Notes: generated by a model not told the origin, from the sequence alone. DNA of 64,000 nt from a bacterium ADurb.Bin236 (GCA_002069885.1 MWCD01000002.1:96097-160096); one strand, 5' to 3'; positions 8,901 to 16,612 are shown, numbered from the stretch's first letter. Program-made: numbers and translations.

Positions 8901-9406
8901 ACGCGCGCGCGACTCTGCTCGACATCGTGAACGAGTATGACGACCGCAGCAGGTCGCAGTTCATGGAGACGTTCGAGCGGGTGCGTGAAAAATTTCAGGA
9001 GACGTTCGTCGAGATGTTCGGCGGCGGCGAGGCGGAGCTGATGCTTGTCGGCGACGGCGATCCGCTCGAATCGGGCGTGGATGTTTCCGTGCAGGTGCCC
9101 GGCAAGAGGATGAGGGCGATAACCCTTCTGTCCGGCGGCGAAAAAGCCCTTTGCGCGCTGGTTCTGATTTTCTCCATACTCAAGGTGAAACCCAGCCCGT
9201 TCTACGTGCTCGACGAGGTTGACGCCGGGCTTGACGAAAGCAATATTGTGCGGTTCCGCGAAATGCTGAAAAAACATTCGACCAACAGCCAGTTTCTGGT
9301 CGTCACCCACAACAAGGGAACGCTGGTGGGAGCCGACCAATTGTTCGGCATAACAATGGACAAACAGGAAGGATACTCGAAGCTCCTTACGGTATCCATG
9401 GAATAA
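5918..9406 (+). CDS. smc: chromosome segregation ATPase SMC
   Basis: A full-length 1162-residue SMC, the core of the bacterial condensin that loops and segregates the chromosome. The N-terminal ATPase half has Walker A GPNGSGKS (31-38). Two long charged coiled coils flank a hinge at about residues 500-650 with a glycine-rich dimer face. The C-terminal half has the ABC signature LSGGEKAL (about 1070) and Walker B FYVLDEVDAGLD (about 1095). It lies between rnc and ftsY, a classical order, with ftsY starting six bases later. The coil-coding stretch is rich in Ala, Glu and Lys codons, which creates long meaningless open frames on the other strand. Confidence 0.97.
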   Translation: MYLKSVSMFGFKTFARRTVFEFREGVTAVVGPNGSGKSNLVDAITWALGEQSMRSIRGRKLEEVVYHGSASRKPLGFAEVVLTFDNDDGYFPLPQSEISITRRYFKSGESEFAINNEPCRLKDIQELLIDTGLSTTNYSIINQGDVEYVIDLSPSQRREIFDEAAGINKYKIEKTKTLSKIKDTNINISRLKDILTEIAESLGPLKEQAEKAKRYDEIVEEMEQLKLGVFASEIRRLKSRLEQLATEGEGLKAKRAEGLKKVGELRQSRENVGAGIDGARAEIDSALRELADIGSKLARAEESARLLARAVEDADRRAAAADVEKTDTLKQEQTLEKDIKDLRAKAEQKKRRLEEAAAELESATKQSSDDLKLNRKDLTEKRDGLLPEAEELKKIEARLAGELAVAKDRLAGMSARVKALTSARDSARERLASARERGKSESEKVSLFEKQIREKESQAEKLRAGIEETSAGRDKARAALDAVVAERNALSARVEAIERVAGLMAVSEKGKQTARLADEIEIKTGFEPAARRALNELFNASISTSADIGKALEEAADSGAARLILDWFAGAGAAAAEALTKKKWAKRLLSDAVSVKPGAPKELLNVFSMFALADTDAEMKEAISELPPGAGVVRADGAACFINGTLFTGEALPTSEAARERVAELKSELEKKNAEVKAGRAAREEAEKKYAAMRTSSEAAGKEFNKLNIELAASRERAAAAVERVEILTKDLESAEKALADFASSGGGSESDVAKLESEFRNVSEKRKSLEADLKSAQCGLDEIADAFRKREMREVDLRVEMGELRREIEAAGDAEKYRQAELERARRRSGDIDAEKSKLSADRQRTSEEMKAGEALAKELGAARAAAESALAQKRAALKGMEDESLRLRGEIHAVETRLEELKEAMLDSEMKCARAETQLEEIRRQFSEEFDDVSEERALEETADGGPAGKGRYLALKKELETLQPVNMLAIGEYEEKSNRFDLLSEQIGDLEDARATLLDIVNEYDDRSRSQFMETFERVREKFQETFVEMFGGGEAELMLVGDGDPLESGVDVSVQVPGKRMRAITLLSGGEKALCALVLIFSILKVKPSPFYVLDEVDAGLDESNIVRFREMLKKHSTNSQFLVVTHNKGTLVGADQLFGITMDKQEGYSKLLTVSME

Positions 9407-9411
9407 CAACC

Positions 9412-10332
9412 ATGTTCGACAGATTGAAGAAGGGTCTGAAAAAGACCAGCGACAGCATACGGCACAAAATATCAGCCGCCATAGGGCGGGCTGTGAAGAT
9501 AGACGACGAATTCTGCGAGAGGCTGGAAGAGGCGCTGTTGCTGTCGGACGTTGGCGCGTCCACCGCCGCGCTGATCGTGGATGAAATTAAGAGCAAGGCG
9601 ATGGAAAAGCGCCCGGCGGACGCGGAGGCGCTCAACGCGCTCGTCGTGGACGTTCTCGCCGAGATACTCGAATCGGGAGCGGCCGCCGAACCGCTGGCCC
9701 CCGGCCTGAACGTCGTCATGATGATGGGAGTGAACGGCTCCGGCAAAACCACGACGATAGGCAAGTTGGCGATGCGCTACAAAGCCGAAGGGCGCAAGGT
9801 GATGCTGGCGGCGTGCGACACGTTCCGCGCGGCGGCTTCCGAGCAGCTTGAGATATGGGCGAAGCGCGCGGATGTGCCGATAATCAGGCAGAGGGAAGGC
9901 GCGGACCCGTCGGCGGTCATGTACGACGCGGTACAGGCGGCGCGCGCGCGCGGCGCAGACCTGCTTATCGCCGACACCGCCGGACGCCTTCACACCCAGT
10001 CCAACCTCATGCGCGAACTGCAGAAAATCCAGCGCGTGGCTGTGGAAAAAGCCGGTGTCGAGAACTTCAGAGCGTGGCTCGTCCTCGACTCGACCATCGG
10101 AAGAAACTCGTACAATCAGGTTCAGCAGTTCGGGCAGGCCGTCCCTGTGGACGCGTTGGTGCTGACCAAGATGGATGGAACCGCGCGCGGCGGCGTCGTG
10201 TTCTCCATACTCAAGGAATGGCGCATGCCGATAATGTTCGTCGGCGTCGGAGAAAAGATGGAAGACCTGCTCCCGTTTAACGCCTCGGAATTTTCCCGCG
10301 CTCTGCTCGGCGACGCGGTTGACCCGGCCTGA
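9412..10332 (+). CDS. ftsY: signal recognition particle receptor FtsY
   Basis: The membrane-docking GTPase for co-translational targeting. At 306 residues it has the short helical N domain and the NG core but no long acidic A domain. Visible GTPase elements are G1 GVNGSGKTTT (about 105), DTFRAAASEQL, G3 DTAGR and G4 TKMDG followed by TARGG. The usual ATTGQNA-like segment reads STIGRNSYNQ, with Arg replacing the normal Gln, which is unusual in SRP GTPases. It is the last gene of the rsmD-to-ftsY run. Confidence 0.95.
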   Translation: MFDRLKKGLKKTSDSIRHKISAAIGRAVKIDDEFCERLEEALLLSDVGASTAALIVDEIKSKAMEKRPADAEALNALVVDVLAEILESGAAAEPLAPGLNVVMMMGVNGSGKTTTIGKLAMRYKAEGRKVMLAACDTFRAAASEQLEIWAKRADVPIIRQREGADPSAVMYDAVQAARARGADLLIADTAGRLHTQSNLMRELQKIQRVAVEKAGVENFRAWLVLDSTIGRNSYNQVQQFGQAVPVDALVLTKMDGTARGGVVFSILKEWRMPIMFVGVGEKMEDLLPFNASEFSRALLGDAVDPA

Positions 10333-10424
10333 ACCTGAAAACCTTCTAAGCCTGAATAGCGAACAAACCCGAAAAACGCGCAAAAAGCCCGTCGCCTTCG
10401 GCGATTGGGGAAAAACCCTTTGAA

Positions 10425-10449
10425 CCCGAATCCTTCATTAGGATTCGGG
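10425..10449. repeat. hairpin repeat copy 1 (CCCGAATCC/GGATTCGGG)
   Basis: A perfect 9-bp inverted repeat with loop TTCATTA, followed by ATTATTAT. The same 9-bp stem with a different 7-base loop recurs at 15039-15063. Here it could serve as the ftsY terminator, though the T-run is interrupted. Confidence 0.65.
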
Positions 10450-10479
10450 ATTATTATCAACCCAAAGAGCGACAGACGA

Positions 10480-10508
10480 TTGACAACAAGACCGCTCGAT
10501 ATGATATA
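10480..10508 (+). promoter_or_regulatory. candidate sigma-70 promoter upstream of the NfeD/flotillin pair
   Basis: A perfect TTGACA (10480-10485) is followed after 17 bases by GATATA (10503-10508), inside GATATAGTAT. It would give the NfeD-like gene an untranslated leader of about 255 bases, or first express the small frame at 10581. Confidence 0.5.
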
Positions 10509-10580
10509 GTATCTTCAAGCGAGAACAGCACGAATAACGGAGGCGTAAATAGGCGGCTGACTCTTCCTGTATTATCAATA

Positions 10581-10736
10581 GTGTTATTTGGTTATTCTAG
10601 TTGTTCAGTTTTGATACGATTCATATCGCGGTATCAGATGGAAACAGTGAATAAAAAGAATCGCTTTATCACTACAGACGCCACATCAAGGAAAATGACG
10701 CTATCATTTATTGACTTTTTAGATATTTACGAATAA
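10581..10736 (+). CDS. possible 51-residue small protein (uncertain)
   Basis: From a GTG the frame stays open for 51 codons to a TAA. It has a hydrophobic start (MLFGYSSCSVLIRF) and a polar, then acidic, end. The same frame is open further upstream as far as the GGAGG at 10539, and the extra codons would give a lipoprotein-like N-terminus, but no ATG, GTG or TTG sits at the right distance. It resembles no family I know. It may be chance in AT-rich DNA. Confidence 0.2.
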   Translation: MLFGYSSCSVLIRFISRYQMETVNKKNRFITTDATSRKMTLSFIDFLDIYE

Positions 10737-10771
10737 CGTTAAGCAATATTCTTGTTTATGAAGGTGAAAAA

Positions 10772-11341
10772 ATGGAAGCATGGTGGGGTGCGTTAAGCTC
10801 TTTTGAAAAGGTGTTTTGGGCTGTTGCTGTCGTATTCTCGGTGTTCTTCTTGCTCCAACTCATATTCACTTTCGCAGGGGGCGACGACATCGACTCCGGG
10901 GACGTAGATCCGAGTAGCGACACGCATAGCGATTTATTTCTTGGTTTTTTCACCATCAGAAACATGGTGGCGTTTTTTCTCGGTTTCTCTTGGTTTGGTT
11001 TGGCCTGCTTGGAGAAAGGCTTGTCGAAGTCGCTCACGGTAATCATCGCAGGTGTTTGTGGCGTTGGAACCGTAGCGCTGGTGATGCTGCTTATGAAAGG
11101 GCTTTCTTCCATGAAAAGCAGCGGAACTTTGTCGCTGAAAAACGCCATCGGAAAAGAAGGCTCTGTAACAATAGCAGTGCCAGAAAATATGAATGGAAGA
11201 GGTAAGATAAATATTGTCCTTCAGGGAAGGTTGGTAGAGCTTGATGCGGCAACAAAGGGAGCTAGGCTAAATAAGGGAGAACAGGTAAAAGTAACAGAGA
11301 CAATCGGGGATCAAACCTTGGTGATTGAAAAAATCAAATAA
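10772..11341 (+). CDS. NfeD/YuaF-like membrane protein, flotillin partner
   Basis: A 189-residue membrane protein. Residues about 12-35 form one hydrophobic segment. Two more membrane segments (about 60-80 and 88-112) flank a short loop. The last 70 residues are soluble and beta-rich, fitting the OB fold of the NfeD family (GKEGSVTIAVPENMNGRGKI, then GEQVKVTE). NfeD-type proteins sit beside flotillin or stomatin genes and work with them in membrane microdomains, as YuaF with FloT in Bacillus. Here a flotillin gene follows after 23 bases, so the pair is likely one unit. Confidence 0.75.
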   Translation: MEAWWGALSSFEKVFWAVAVVFSVFFLLQLIFTFAGGDDIDSGDVDPSSDTHSDLFLGFFTIRNMVAFFLGFSWFGLACLEKGLSKSLTVIIAGVCGVGTVALVMLLMKGLSSMKSSGTLSLKNAIGKEGSVTIAVPENMNGRGKINIVLQGRLVELDAATKGARLNKGEQVKVTETIGDQTLVIEKIK

Positions 11342-11364
11342 AGATATTGGCGGGGGAATATTAA

Positions 11365-12942
11365 ATGTACATGCTTATCGGTCTTGTTGTAGTGGCAGTT
11401 GTGCTTTTCGCGACTTTGCTCGCCGCGATGACAAGGTACCGGCGGTGTCCGTCGGACCAGATCATGGTCGTTTATGGGAAAGTGGCGAAGGGTCAAACAT
11501 CGAAGTGCATACACGGTGGCGCGTCGTTCGTCTGGCCGCTTTTTCAGGCTTGCGAGTATCTTGACCTCACCCCTATGACAATCGACATCGGCCTGAAAAA
11601 CGCGCTGTCGAATCAGAATATAAGGGTGGATGTCCCATCTCGATTCACCATAGGGATTTCCACCAACCCATCGGTTATGACTGTAGCAGCCGAACGCCTT
11701 CTCAGCATGAGCAGGGAGCAAATTGAGGAGAACGCCAAAGACATTATTTTCGGGCAACTCCGCGCGACTATAGCAACAATGAGCATTGAAGAGATCAATG
11801 CGAAACGTGAAAAGTTCGAAGAAGAAGTGATGAAAAATGTCGAGACGGAGCTAGAGAAGCTCGGCCTCAAGTTAATAAATGTGAATATCACCGATATTTC
11901 CGATGAATCTGGATACATAGAGGCGTTAGGGAAAAAAGCGGCTGCCGAGGCCATAAACAAAGCCAAGGTGGAAGTGGCCCAGCAGGAAAGAGACGGAAAA
12001 ACCGGCGAAGCGAACGCGCAACAGCAGATGCGCGTCAATATCGCCAATGCCGAAAAAGACGGATTGACCGGCGAGGCGAACGCGCAACAGCAGATGCGCG
12101 TAAATATTGCCAATGCCGAAAGAGACGGAAAAACCGGCGAAGCGAACGCGCAACAGCAGATGCGAGTTAACATTGCCGATGCTGAAAGAGACGGCAAAAC
12201 CGGCGAGGCGAACGCGCAACAGCAGATGCGAGTTAACGTTGCAAAAGCCAACGCCGAAGCCATTAAAGGAGAGAACACCGCTAAAGTAGTCGAGGCCAAC
12301 TCGCACGCTGACAGACGAGAAGCGGAAGCCGAAGCGGAGAGAAAAGCCGTTGCCGCGGAAAAAACAAAAGCCGCCGAGGCCGCCACCCTAGCCTACATAG
12401 CCGAGAAAAAGGCGGAGGAAGCAAGGGCGGATAGAGAGAAGTCCACTCGAAAAGCCGATGTGATTGTGCCGGCTGAGATAGAGAAAGAAAAATTAATCAT
12501 AGAAGCGGAAGCGGCAAAGGAACAACAGACGCTCAAAGGACAGGGAGAAGGAGCGGAAATAAGAGAGCGGCTAAGCGGAGAAGCGGCTGGCATTCAGGAA
12601 ATACTCAAAAAGAAAGCCGAGGGTTTCGCGGAGATGGTAAAAGCCGCGAACGGCGACGCGGAAAAAGCCGCCATGTTGCTCATAGTGGAGCAGTTGCCGG
12701 AAATCGTGAGAGCGCAGGCTGAGGCTATCAGCAAAATTAAATTCGACAAGATCGTAGTGTGGGACAGCGGCAGCGGCAATGGCGGCGGCTCGACCGCGTC
12801 CAACTGGTTGGGCAGTTTCACGAAAATGTTGCCCGCGATGCACGATGTCTGCGAGATGGCCGGAGTCAGTCTTCCCGAATTTCTTGGAAAAATTAAAGAG
12901 CAGGAAAATTCGGAAAACAATCCGGACGCCCCTAAAGCATAA
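11365..12942 (+). CDS. flotillin-like protein with tandem 22-residue repeats
   Basis: A 525-residue SPFH/flotillin protein. A single N-terminal membrane anchor (about 3-24) precedes the SPFH domain (about 25-190), recognisable by SDQIMVVYGK, VPSRFTIGISTNP and IINVNI-like NVNITDISD. A long Ala/Glu-rich coiled coil follows and forms the oligomerising flotillin domain. At 208-295 this coil contains four near-identical 22-residue repeats (GEANAQQQMRVN core). The C-terminus ends with a Gly/Ser-rich linker and a short charged tail. Flotillins scaffold lipid-domain platforms. The N-terminal membrane side and the upstream NfeD-like partner fit that role. Confidence 0.88.
   Translation: MYMLIGLVVVAVVLFATLLAAMTRYRRCPSDQIMVVYGKVAKGQTSKCIHGGASFVWPLFQACEYLDLTPMTIDIGLKNALSNQNIRVDVPSRFTIGISTNPSVMTVAAERLLSMSREQIEENAKDIIFGQLRATIATMSIEEINAKREKFEEEVMKNVETELEKLGLKLINVNITDISDESGYIEALGKKAAAEAINKAKVEVAQQERDGKTGEANAQQQMRVNIANAEKDGLTGEANAQQQMRVNIANAERDGKTGEANAQQQMRVNIADAERDGKTGEANAQQQMRVNVAKANAEAIKGENTAKVVEANSHADRREAEAEAERKAVAAEKTKAAEAATLAYIAEKKAEEARADREKSTRKADVIVPAEIEKEKLIIEAEAAKEQQTLKGQGEGAEIRERLSGEAAGIQEILKKKAEGFAEMVKAANGDAEKAAMLLIVEQLPEIVRAQAEAISKIKFDKIVVWDSGSGNGGGSTASNWLGSFTKMLPAMHDVCEMAGVSLPEFLGKIKEQENSENNPDAPKA
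11986..12249 (+). repeat. four tandem 66-bp repeats inside the flotillin gene
   Basis: Units at 11986-12051, 12052-12117, 12118-12183 and 12184-12249 each encode 22 residues of the type E-R-D-G-K-T-G-E-A-N-A-Q-Q-Q-M-R-V-N-I-A-N-A. Differences between units are mostly synonymous third-position changes plus a few substitutions (K/L, N/D, I/V), so purifying selection acts on the protein repeat. 22 residues is two hendecads, matching a right-handed or straight coiled-coil period. Confidence 0.9.
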
Positions 12943-13012
12943 CCAAGTCTCGCTCTGAAAAATGGGTGAATGACAGATTATGCCTATTTATGATTTGTTT
13001 TTACCCATCTCA

Positions 13013-13035
13013 CACCCGCAACGGGGTTGTGGGTG
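13013..13035. terminator. hairpin between convergent flotillin and LptD-like genes
   Basis: CACCCGCAAC (13013-13022) pairs with GTTGTGGGTG (13026-13035) over a three-base loop, with one G-U pair. It lies where two genes converge, so a terminator role on either strand is plausible, but neither side has a clear T-run. Confidence 0.35.
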
Positions 13036-13102
13036 GCGCCCAGCGCAATGGGTAGAATCAAATAATACACCTTATTATTGAACAGTATTGTGCAATTCCG
13101 GC

Positions 13103-14860
13103 TTAGTAATTTGATGTGAAGTCGATCATGAAGTCGTTGGTGTCTGCGAACCAGCGGGTGTTGATGCGCGTGCCGTAGAGGTCGTAGTCGACGTTGAAGT
13201 TTTTGGTGGAGAAATGGTTGTTTTTCAGATTGTAGATAAAGTCCGTGCGGAGTCTACATTTTTTGTTGACGGTGTAATCAAGACCTGAGGACAGGCTGCT
13301 GATGGTGGCTTCGCGTATGTCGTAAGTCGCCGACAGGGCGGAATTCCATTTAAGACCTTTGGACTTCGACACGTACAACATAAGCTGTCGTTTGACGGTG
13401 GAGTTGCCGGTGTATCTGCTGTCAGTGAAATTATATCTGGCCTGAATCAACATACCCTGCCGGGGTCTGTGGCCTATGCGGGCGGAGGCGGACAGGCGGG
13501 CGCTGGGCCTGCCTTCGGTGTCGCCGCCAAGCCCGGTGGCTGTGTTCCAATCGATGCTGGTCTTTTTTGACAGCGCGATTGAAGGGCTGACGGCGGTGAG
13601 GGTGGTGTAAGCCGCCGTAACGGCGTCGGTATAATCGTAGTTGTCCATTTTTATGTGAGAGCTTACGGAATAGCCGATGCCCCGCGTGTTTCCGTTGACG
13701 AACTTTCTGTTGCCGTCGAAGCTTACGAGGGCGTTCATAGTGGACTGGCCGTAGTCGCCGTCTCCGGTTCTGCGGCCTGAGAGGTAGCCGTTAATTCTGG
13801 TTTTCTTGATGCCGCCCGCTGCTCCGAGCCGGAAACCTTTCGCCCCGGAAAGGTCGTAGTCCATCTGAAGGGTCTGCGACCTCATGCCGGCGGCGTAGCG
13901 CGACATGGACATTGTGTAGCCCCTGTCGCCGCCGAACAGGTTGCGCATGTTGAACTGGCCGCTTGTCTGGGTGTTCATGCGGAACGACTGTCGCAGGTCC
14001 GCGGAATATGTTTTTGAGTTGTCCCCGTGGTAATTCAAATCGACGAAGCCTTTGAAGTCGCGGGCTTCCTTGTATCGGACGTTGGCGCCGACTTTCCAGT
14101 CCGCGTTTGAGCCGTAGCTGACGTTCCGGATGCGCCATTTGCCGGTGGTGTATTTTTTGCTGGTGTTGGTCCAGAAAGGGAGGGACATTACTTTGTTGCC
14201 TTTTACCCACATGGTGGCGCGCCACGCTTCGTACTGGTCGCCGGGATAGATGCGCATGCGGGCGGCGGTCACGGCGTTCGCGGTGAGGTAAGGCTCTTCG
14301 TAGATGTAGAACGCCTGTCCCATTGGCGGCTCTTGGGCCGTCTCGTTGAGTTCTTCGCCGACCAGATAAAAAGTTCTTACGCCGCTTTGGGTTTGGGTGA
14401 GGATGCCCGCCGCGCGGTCCAAGTCGAACCTGAGTTGGTCGCCAGAGAAAGAAGCGCCGTCCATGCCAGTGACCTGAGCTTCGACACGCTGGTCGAGCAG
14501 GTCGCCTGTTTCTTCAATGTCCGTCAATATCGGGTTGGTGGATGGAGTCCCAGCGTTGCTAGTTGTTGTGTCGGCGGATTTTTTCATAGTCGAGGCGATG
14601 ATGCCGCCTTCTGCGTAGAAGATGTGCGATTTTACGTCCACGCGTATCGAGTCGGCTTGAAAGCGAAGGTTGCCGTGAAGAAGCTCGACCTGTCCGTCGC
14701 AGTAAATCACTTTTCGGTCTATGTCGAACATTATGTAGTTTGCGGTGATTGTGTAGTGGAGGTTGAGAGCGCGCGCGGGCACGGCGGCGGACACAACCGC
14801 AAGCGCGGCCAGCGCCGCTGCGACCGCGAGCAATGTTTTTCTTTTCAGCAAATCAAGCAC
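13103..14860 (-). CDS. LptD/OstA-like outer-membrane beta-barrel protein
   Basis: A 585-residue exported protein. Residues 1-31 form a Sec signal peptide (KRK, a hydrophobic Ala/Leu/Val core, then ARAL). The next 150 residues repeat the OstA/LptA-type beta-jellyroll pattern (YIMFDIDRKVIYCDGQVEL, then RFQADSIRVDV). The C-terminal 350 residues alternate aromatic and polar residues and end in a Tyr-rich strand, as in outer-membrane barrels. LptD inserts lipopolysaccharide into the outer leaflet. This one is shorter than the E. coli protein (784) and lacks its disulfide cysteines. It is the best evidence that the cell has an outer membrane. Confidence 0.72.
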   Translation of the reverse strand: MLDLLKRKTLLAVAAALAALAVVSAAVPARALNLHYTITANYIMFDIDRKVIYCDGQVELLHGNLRFQADSIRVDVKSHIFYAEGGIIASTMKKSADTTTSNAGTPSTNPILTDIEETGDLLDQRVEAQVTGMDGASFSGDQLRFDLDRAAGILTQTQSGVRTFYLVGEELNETAQEPPMGQAFYIYEEPYLTANAVTAARMRIYPGDQYEAWRATMWVKGNKVMSLPFWTNTSKKYTTGKWRIRNVSYGSNADWKVGANVRYKEARDFKGFVDLNYHGDNSKTYSADLRQSFRMNTQTSGQFNMRNLFGGDRGYTMSMSRYAAGMRSQTLQMDYDLSGAKGFRLGAAGGIKKTRINGYLSGRRTGDGDYGQSTMNALVSFDGNRKFVNGNTRGIGYSVSSHIKMDNYDYTDAVTAAYTTLTAVSPSIALSKKTSIDWNTATGLGGDTEGRPSARLSASARIGHRPRQGMLIQARYNFTDSRYTGNSTVKRQLMLYVSKSKGLKWNSALSATYDIREATISSLSSGLDYTVNKKCRLRTDFIYNLKNNHFSTKNFNVDYDLYGTRINTRWFADTNDFMIDFTSNY

Positions 14861-15038
14861 TATATGACAACCTGCCGCATTAGACCCGGATTCGTCGATA
14901 GAGCCGACGAACCGGGGCGATTTTCATAGCGGCGAACTGCTTTGTTGCCGACGCATTTTTTTGTTCATGAACCATAAGTTCTATTCACTGCAAAAATGCG
15001 TCTTGCGCCTCGCATTTCATCCGCTCTGAACAATCGCT

Positions 15039-15063
15039 CCCGAATCCTAGTGACGGATTCGGG
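15039..15063. repeat. hairpin repeat copy 2 (CCCGAATCC/GGATTCGGG)
   Basis: Same 9-bp stem as at 10425-10449, here with loop TAGTGAC. The two copies bracket the NfeD-flotillin-LptD block. Confidence 0.65.
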
Positions 15064-15263
15064 TTAAAACATACCCGAAAATAATCCGGGTACGCCAATA
15101 TAACGCGCGGATTCCTCCGCAACCGTATTGTATCATTATTAAAAACCAATGTCAGCGAGGAAAAAATAATATATGGATAATAGATTTTTGGGGATTTGCG
15201 GTGAAACCATTTTTTTGCAAAAAACAGGTTTCCCCGCGCCCCTTCCGAAAAAAACTCTTGATC

Positions 15264-15306
15264 GCCGATTTTGCTGAACTTCGTTCTTGCAAAATCGGCT
15301 TTTTTC
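15264..15306. terminator. strong hairpin after wecB, possibly a bidirectional terminator
   Basis: An 11-bp perfect stem GCCGATTTTGC (15264-15274) with GCAAAATCGGC (15289-15299) is followed on the + strand by TTTTTT. On the - strand, the direction of wecB transcription, a T7 run follows about nine bases beyond the stem. It lies about 50 bases past the wecB stop, so it probably ends wecB transcription. Confidence 0.6.
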
Positions 15307-15349
15307 TTAGATTTATGAAAACCAGAAGTATGGCGACGTTGACACAAAC

Positions 15350-16483
15350 TTAATATAACAGAGATTCCAGTTTTGAGACGATGCGGGGGGCGGCATGGCC
15401 GTCCCAGAGTTCGGGTATGCGCCCCTGTTTCCAGTCGCCGCGCAGTGCGGCGGCAGCGGCGGCGGAGATTTTTCCGGCGTCTGAGCCGACAAGGATGTTT
15501 GTGCCGATGTCAACAGTGACGGGGCGCTCGGTGTTTTCGCGGATTGTGGCGCACGGGACGCCCAGCCAAGTGGTCTCCTCCTGAATGCCGCCGGAATCGG
15601 TGAGGACGATTTTTGCGTTCATGGTGAGGGAGAGGAATTCCAGATATCCGAGAGGTTCCATGATGAAGATTTTTCCGGCGGGCGTGGAAGCGCCGTCCCA
15701 AGCGGCGAAATGGTCGTCCAGCCCGAACCGGCGTATGTTGTTGACGGTTCTGGGGTGAGCCGGGAAAAAGACGGGGGCTTCGGCGGCGGCGGCTTCGAGA
15801 GCGGAGATGATGCGGGAGAATGTGGCGGGGTCATCCACGTTGGAGGGTCTGTGTAGGGTGAGGGCGGCGTAATCGCCGGAGAAATCGCCGAGAGGTCGGG
15901 CCGATTCGCCGTTGCGCACGCGGCGCGCGTTTTCCGCCAGAGTGTCAATCATGACGTTGCCGACGAAGAAAATGTTGTCTTCCGCGACGCCTTCTCGCAG
16001 GAGGTTGTCGCGCCCGCTAGGCTCTGTGACGAAGAGGAAAGAGGAGATCGAGTCTGTGAGGACGCGGTTGATTTCTTCTGGCATGGAGCGGTCGAAGCTG
16101 CGGAGGCCGGCTTCCACGTGGGCGACCGGGATCATGAGTTTTGCGGAGACGAGAGAGCAGGCTAGGGTGGAGTTGACGTCGCCGACCACTAGAACGAGGT
16201 CGGGTTTTAATTCGAGGACGGCTTTTTCGAAGGCGACCATGACGGCGGCGGTCTGGGCCGCGTGGCTTCCGGAGCCGACTTCTAGGAAAACGTCGGGCCG
16301 GGGGATGTTCAACTCGTCGAAGAAGCTTTGGGACATGTTGTGGTCGTAGTGCTGTCCGGTGTGGACGAGGATGGGCCGCAGGGAGGGGCTTTCTGCCATT
16401 GCGCGCATAATCGGGGCCACTTTCACAAAGTTCGGCCTTGCGCCCGCGACTATGAAGACTTTCTTTTTTCCGATGTCGGACAT
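15350..16483 (-). CDS. wecB: UDP-N-acetylglucosamine 2-epimerase (non-hydrolysing)
   Basis: A 377-residue enzyme that interconverts UDP-GlcNAc and UDP-ManNAc for surface polysaccharide. It shows the family N-terminus (IVAGARPNFVKVAPI), THTGQHYD-like HTGQHYDHNMS near 42-52, VVGDVNST, HVEAGLRSFDRSMPEEINR, LTLHRPSNVD and the late DSGGIQEE with ENTERP, which together form the UDP-sugar site. Length is normal. A good ribosome site, AAAGGAG, precedes the ATG on the - strand. It is a single gene divergent from the S55 protease. Confidence 0.95.
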   Translation of the reverse strand: MSDIGKKKVFIVAGARPNFVKVAPIMRAMAESPSLRPILVHTGQHYDHNMSQSFFDELNIPRPDVFLEVGSGSHAAQTAAVMVAFEKAVLELKPDLVLVVGDVNSTLACSLVSAKLMIPVAHVEAGLRSFDRSMPEEINRVLTDSISSFLFVTEPSGRDNLLREGVAEDNIFFVGNVMIDTLAENARRVRNGESARPLGDFSGDYAALTLHRPSNVDDPATFSRIISALEAAAAEAPVFFPAHPRTVNNIRRFGLDDHFAAWDGASTPAGKIFIMEPLGYLEFLSLTMNAKIVLTDSGGIQEETTWLGVPCATIRENTERPVTVDIGTNILVGSDAGKISAAAAAALRGDWKQGRIPELWDGHAAPRIVSKLESLLY

Positions 16484-16583
16484 TTCCCTGCTCCTTTATG
16501 TATGTGAATTTTACATGTTTCCGATGGATAGCGCTATTGGAGGGGAAAAAGAGGGAGCGGAGCGCGATTGAGCCTTACAGGGT

Positions 16584-16612
16584 TTTAATTTGATTTGATA
16601 ATAAGATATAAT
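16584..16612 (+). promoter_or_regulatory. candidate promoter for the S55 protease-pur operon
   Basis: TTTAAT (16584-16589) and a perfect TATAAT (16607-16612) are 17 bases apart in an AT-rich patch. The preferred start codon of the protease gene is about 110 bases downstream. Confidence 0.5.

Larger units (their letters stand above)
10333..10771. other. AT-rich intergenic region between ftsY and the NfeD-like gene
   Basis: About 440 bases. It contains a small UUCG-type hairpin (10392-10404), the repeated CCCGAATCC hairpin (10425-10449), a candidate promoter (10480-10508), a GGAGG ribosome-site-like motif near 10539 without a good start codon behind it, and a short open frame (10581-10736). 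Base composition becomes visibly more AT-rich than in the flanking genes. Confidence 0.6.
14861..15349. other. hairpin-rich intergenic region
   Basis: About 490 bases without a credible gene. Four inverted repeats stand out: the CCCGAATCC hairpin copy 2 (15039-15063), TACCCG/CGGGTA just after it (15072-15092), GAAACC/GGTTTC around a T-run/A-run core (15203-15232), and GCCGATTTTGC/GCAAAATCGGC (15264-15299). It separates the 5' side of the LptD-like gene from the 3' end of wecB. Confidence 0.65.

Noticed and set aside
14985..15347. A 120-codon - strand frame in the gap between wecB and the LptD-like gene
   Set aside because: It runs straight through the inverted repeats, so its product reflects hairpin arms. 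It has no ribosome site and resembles no family.
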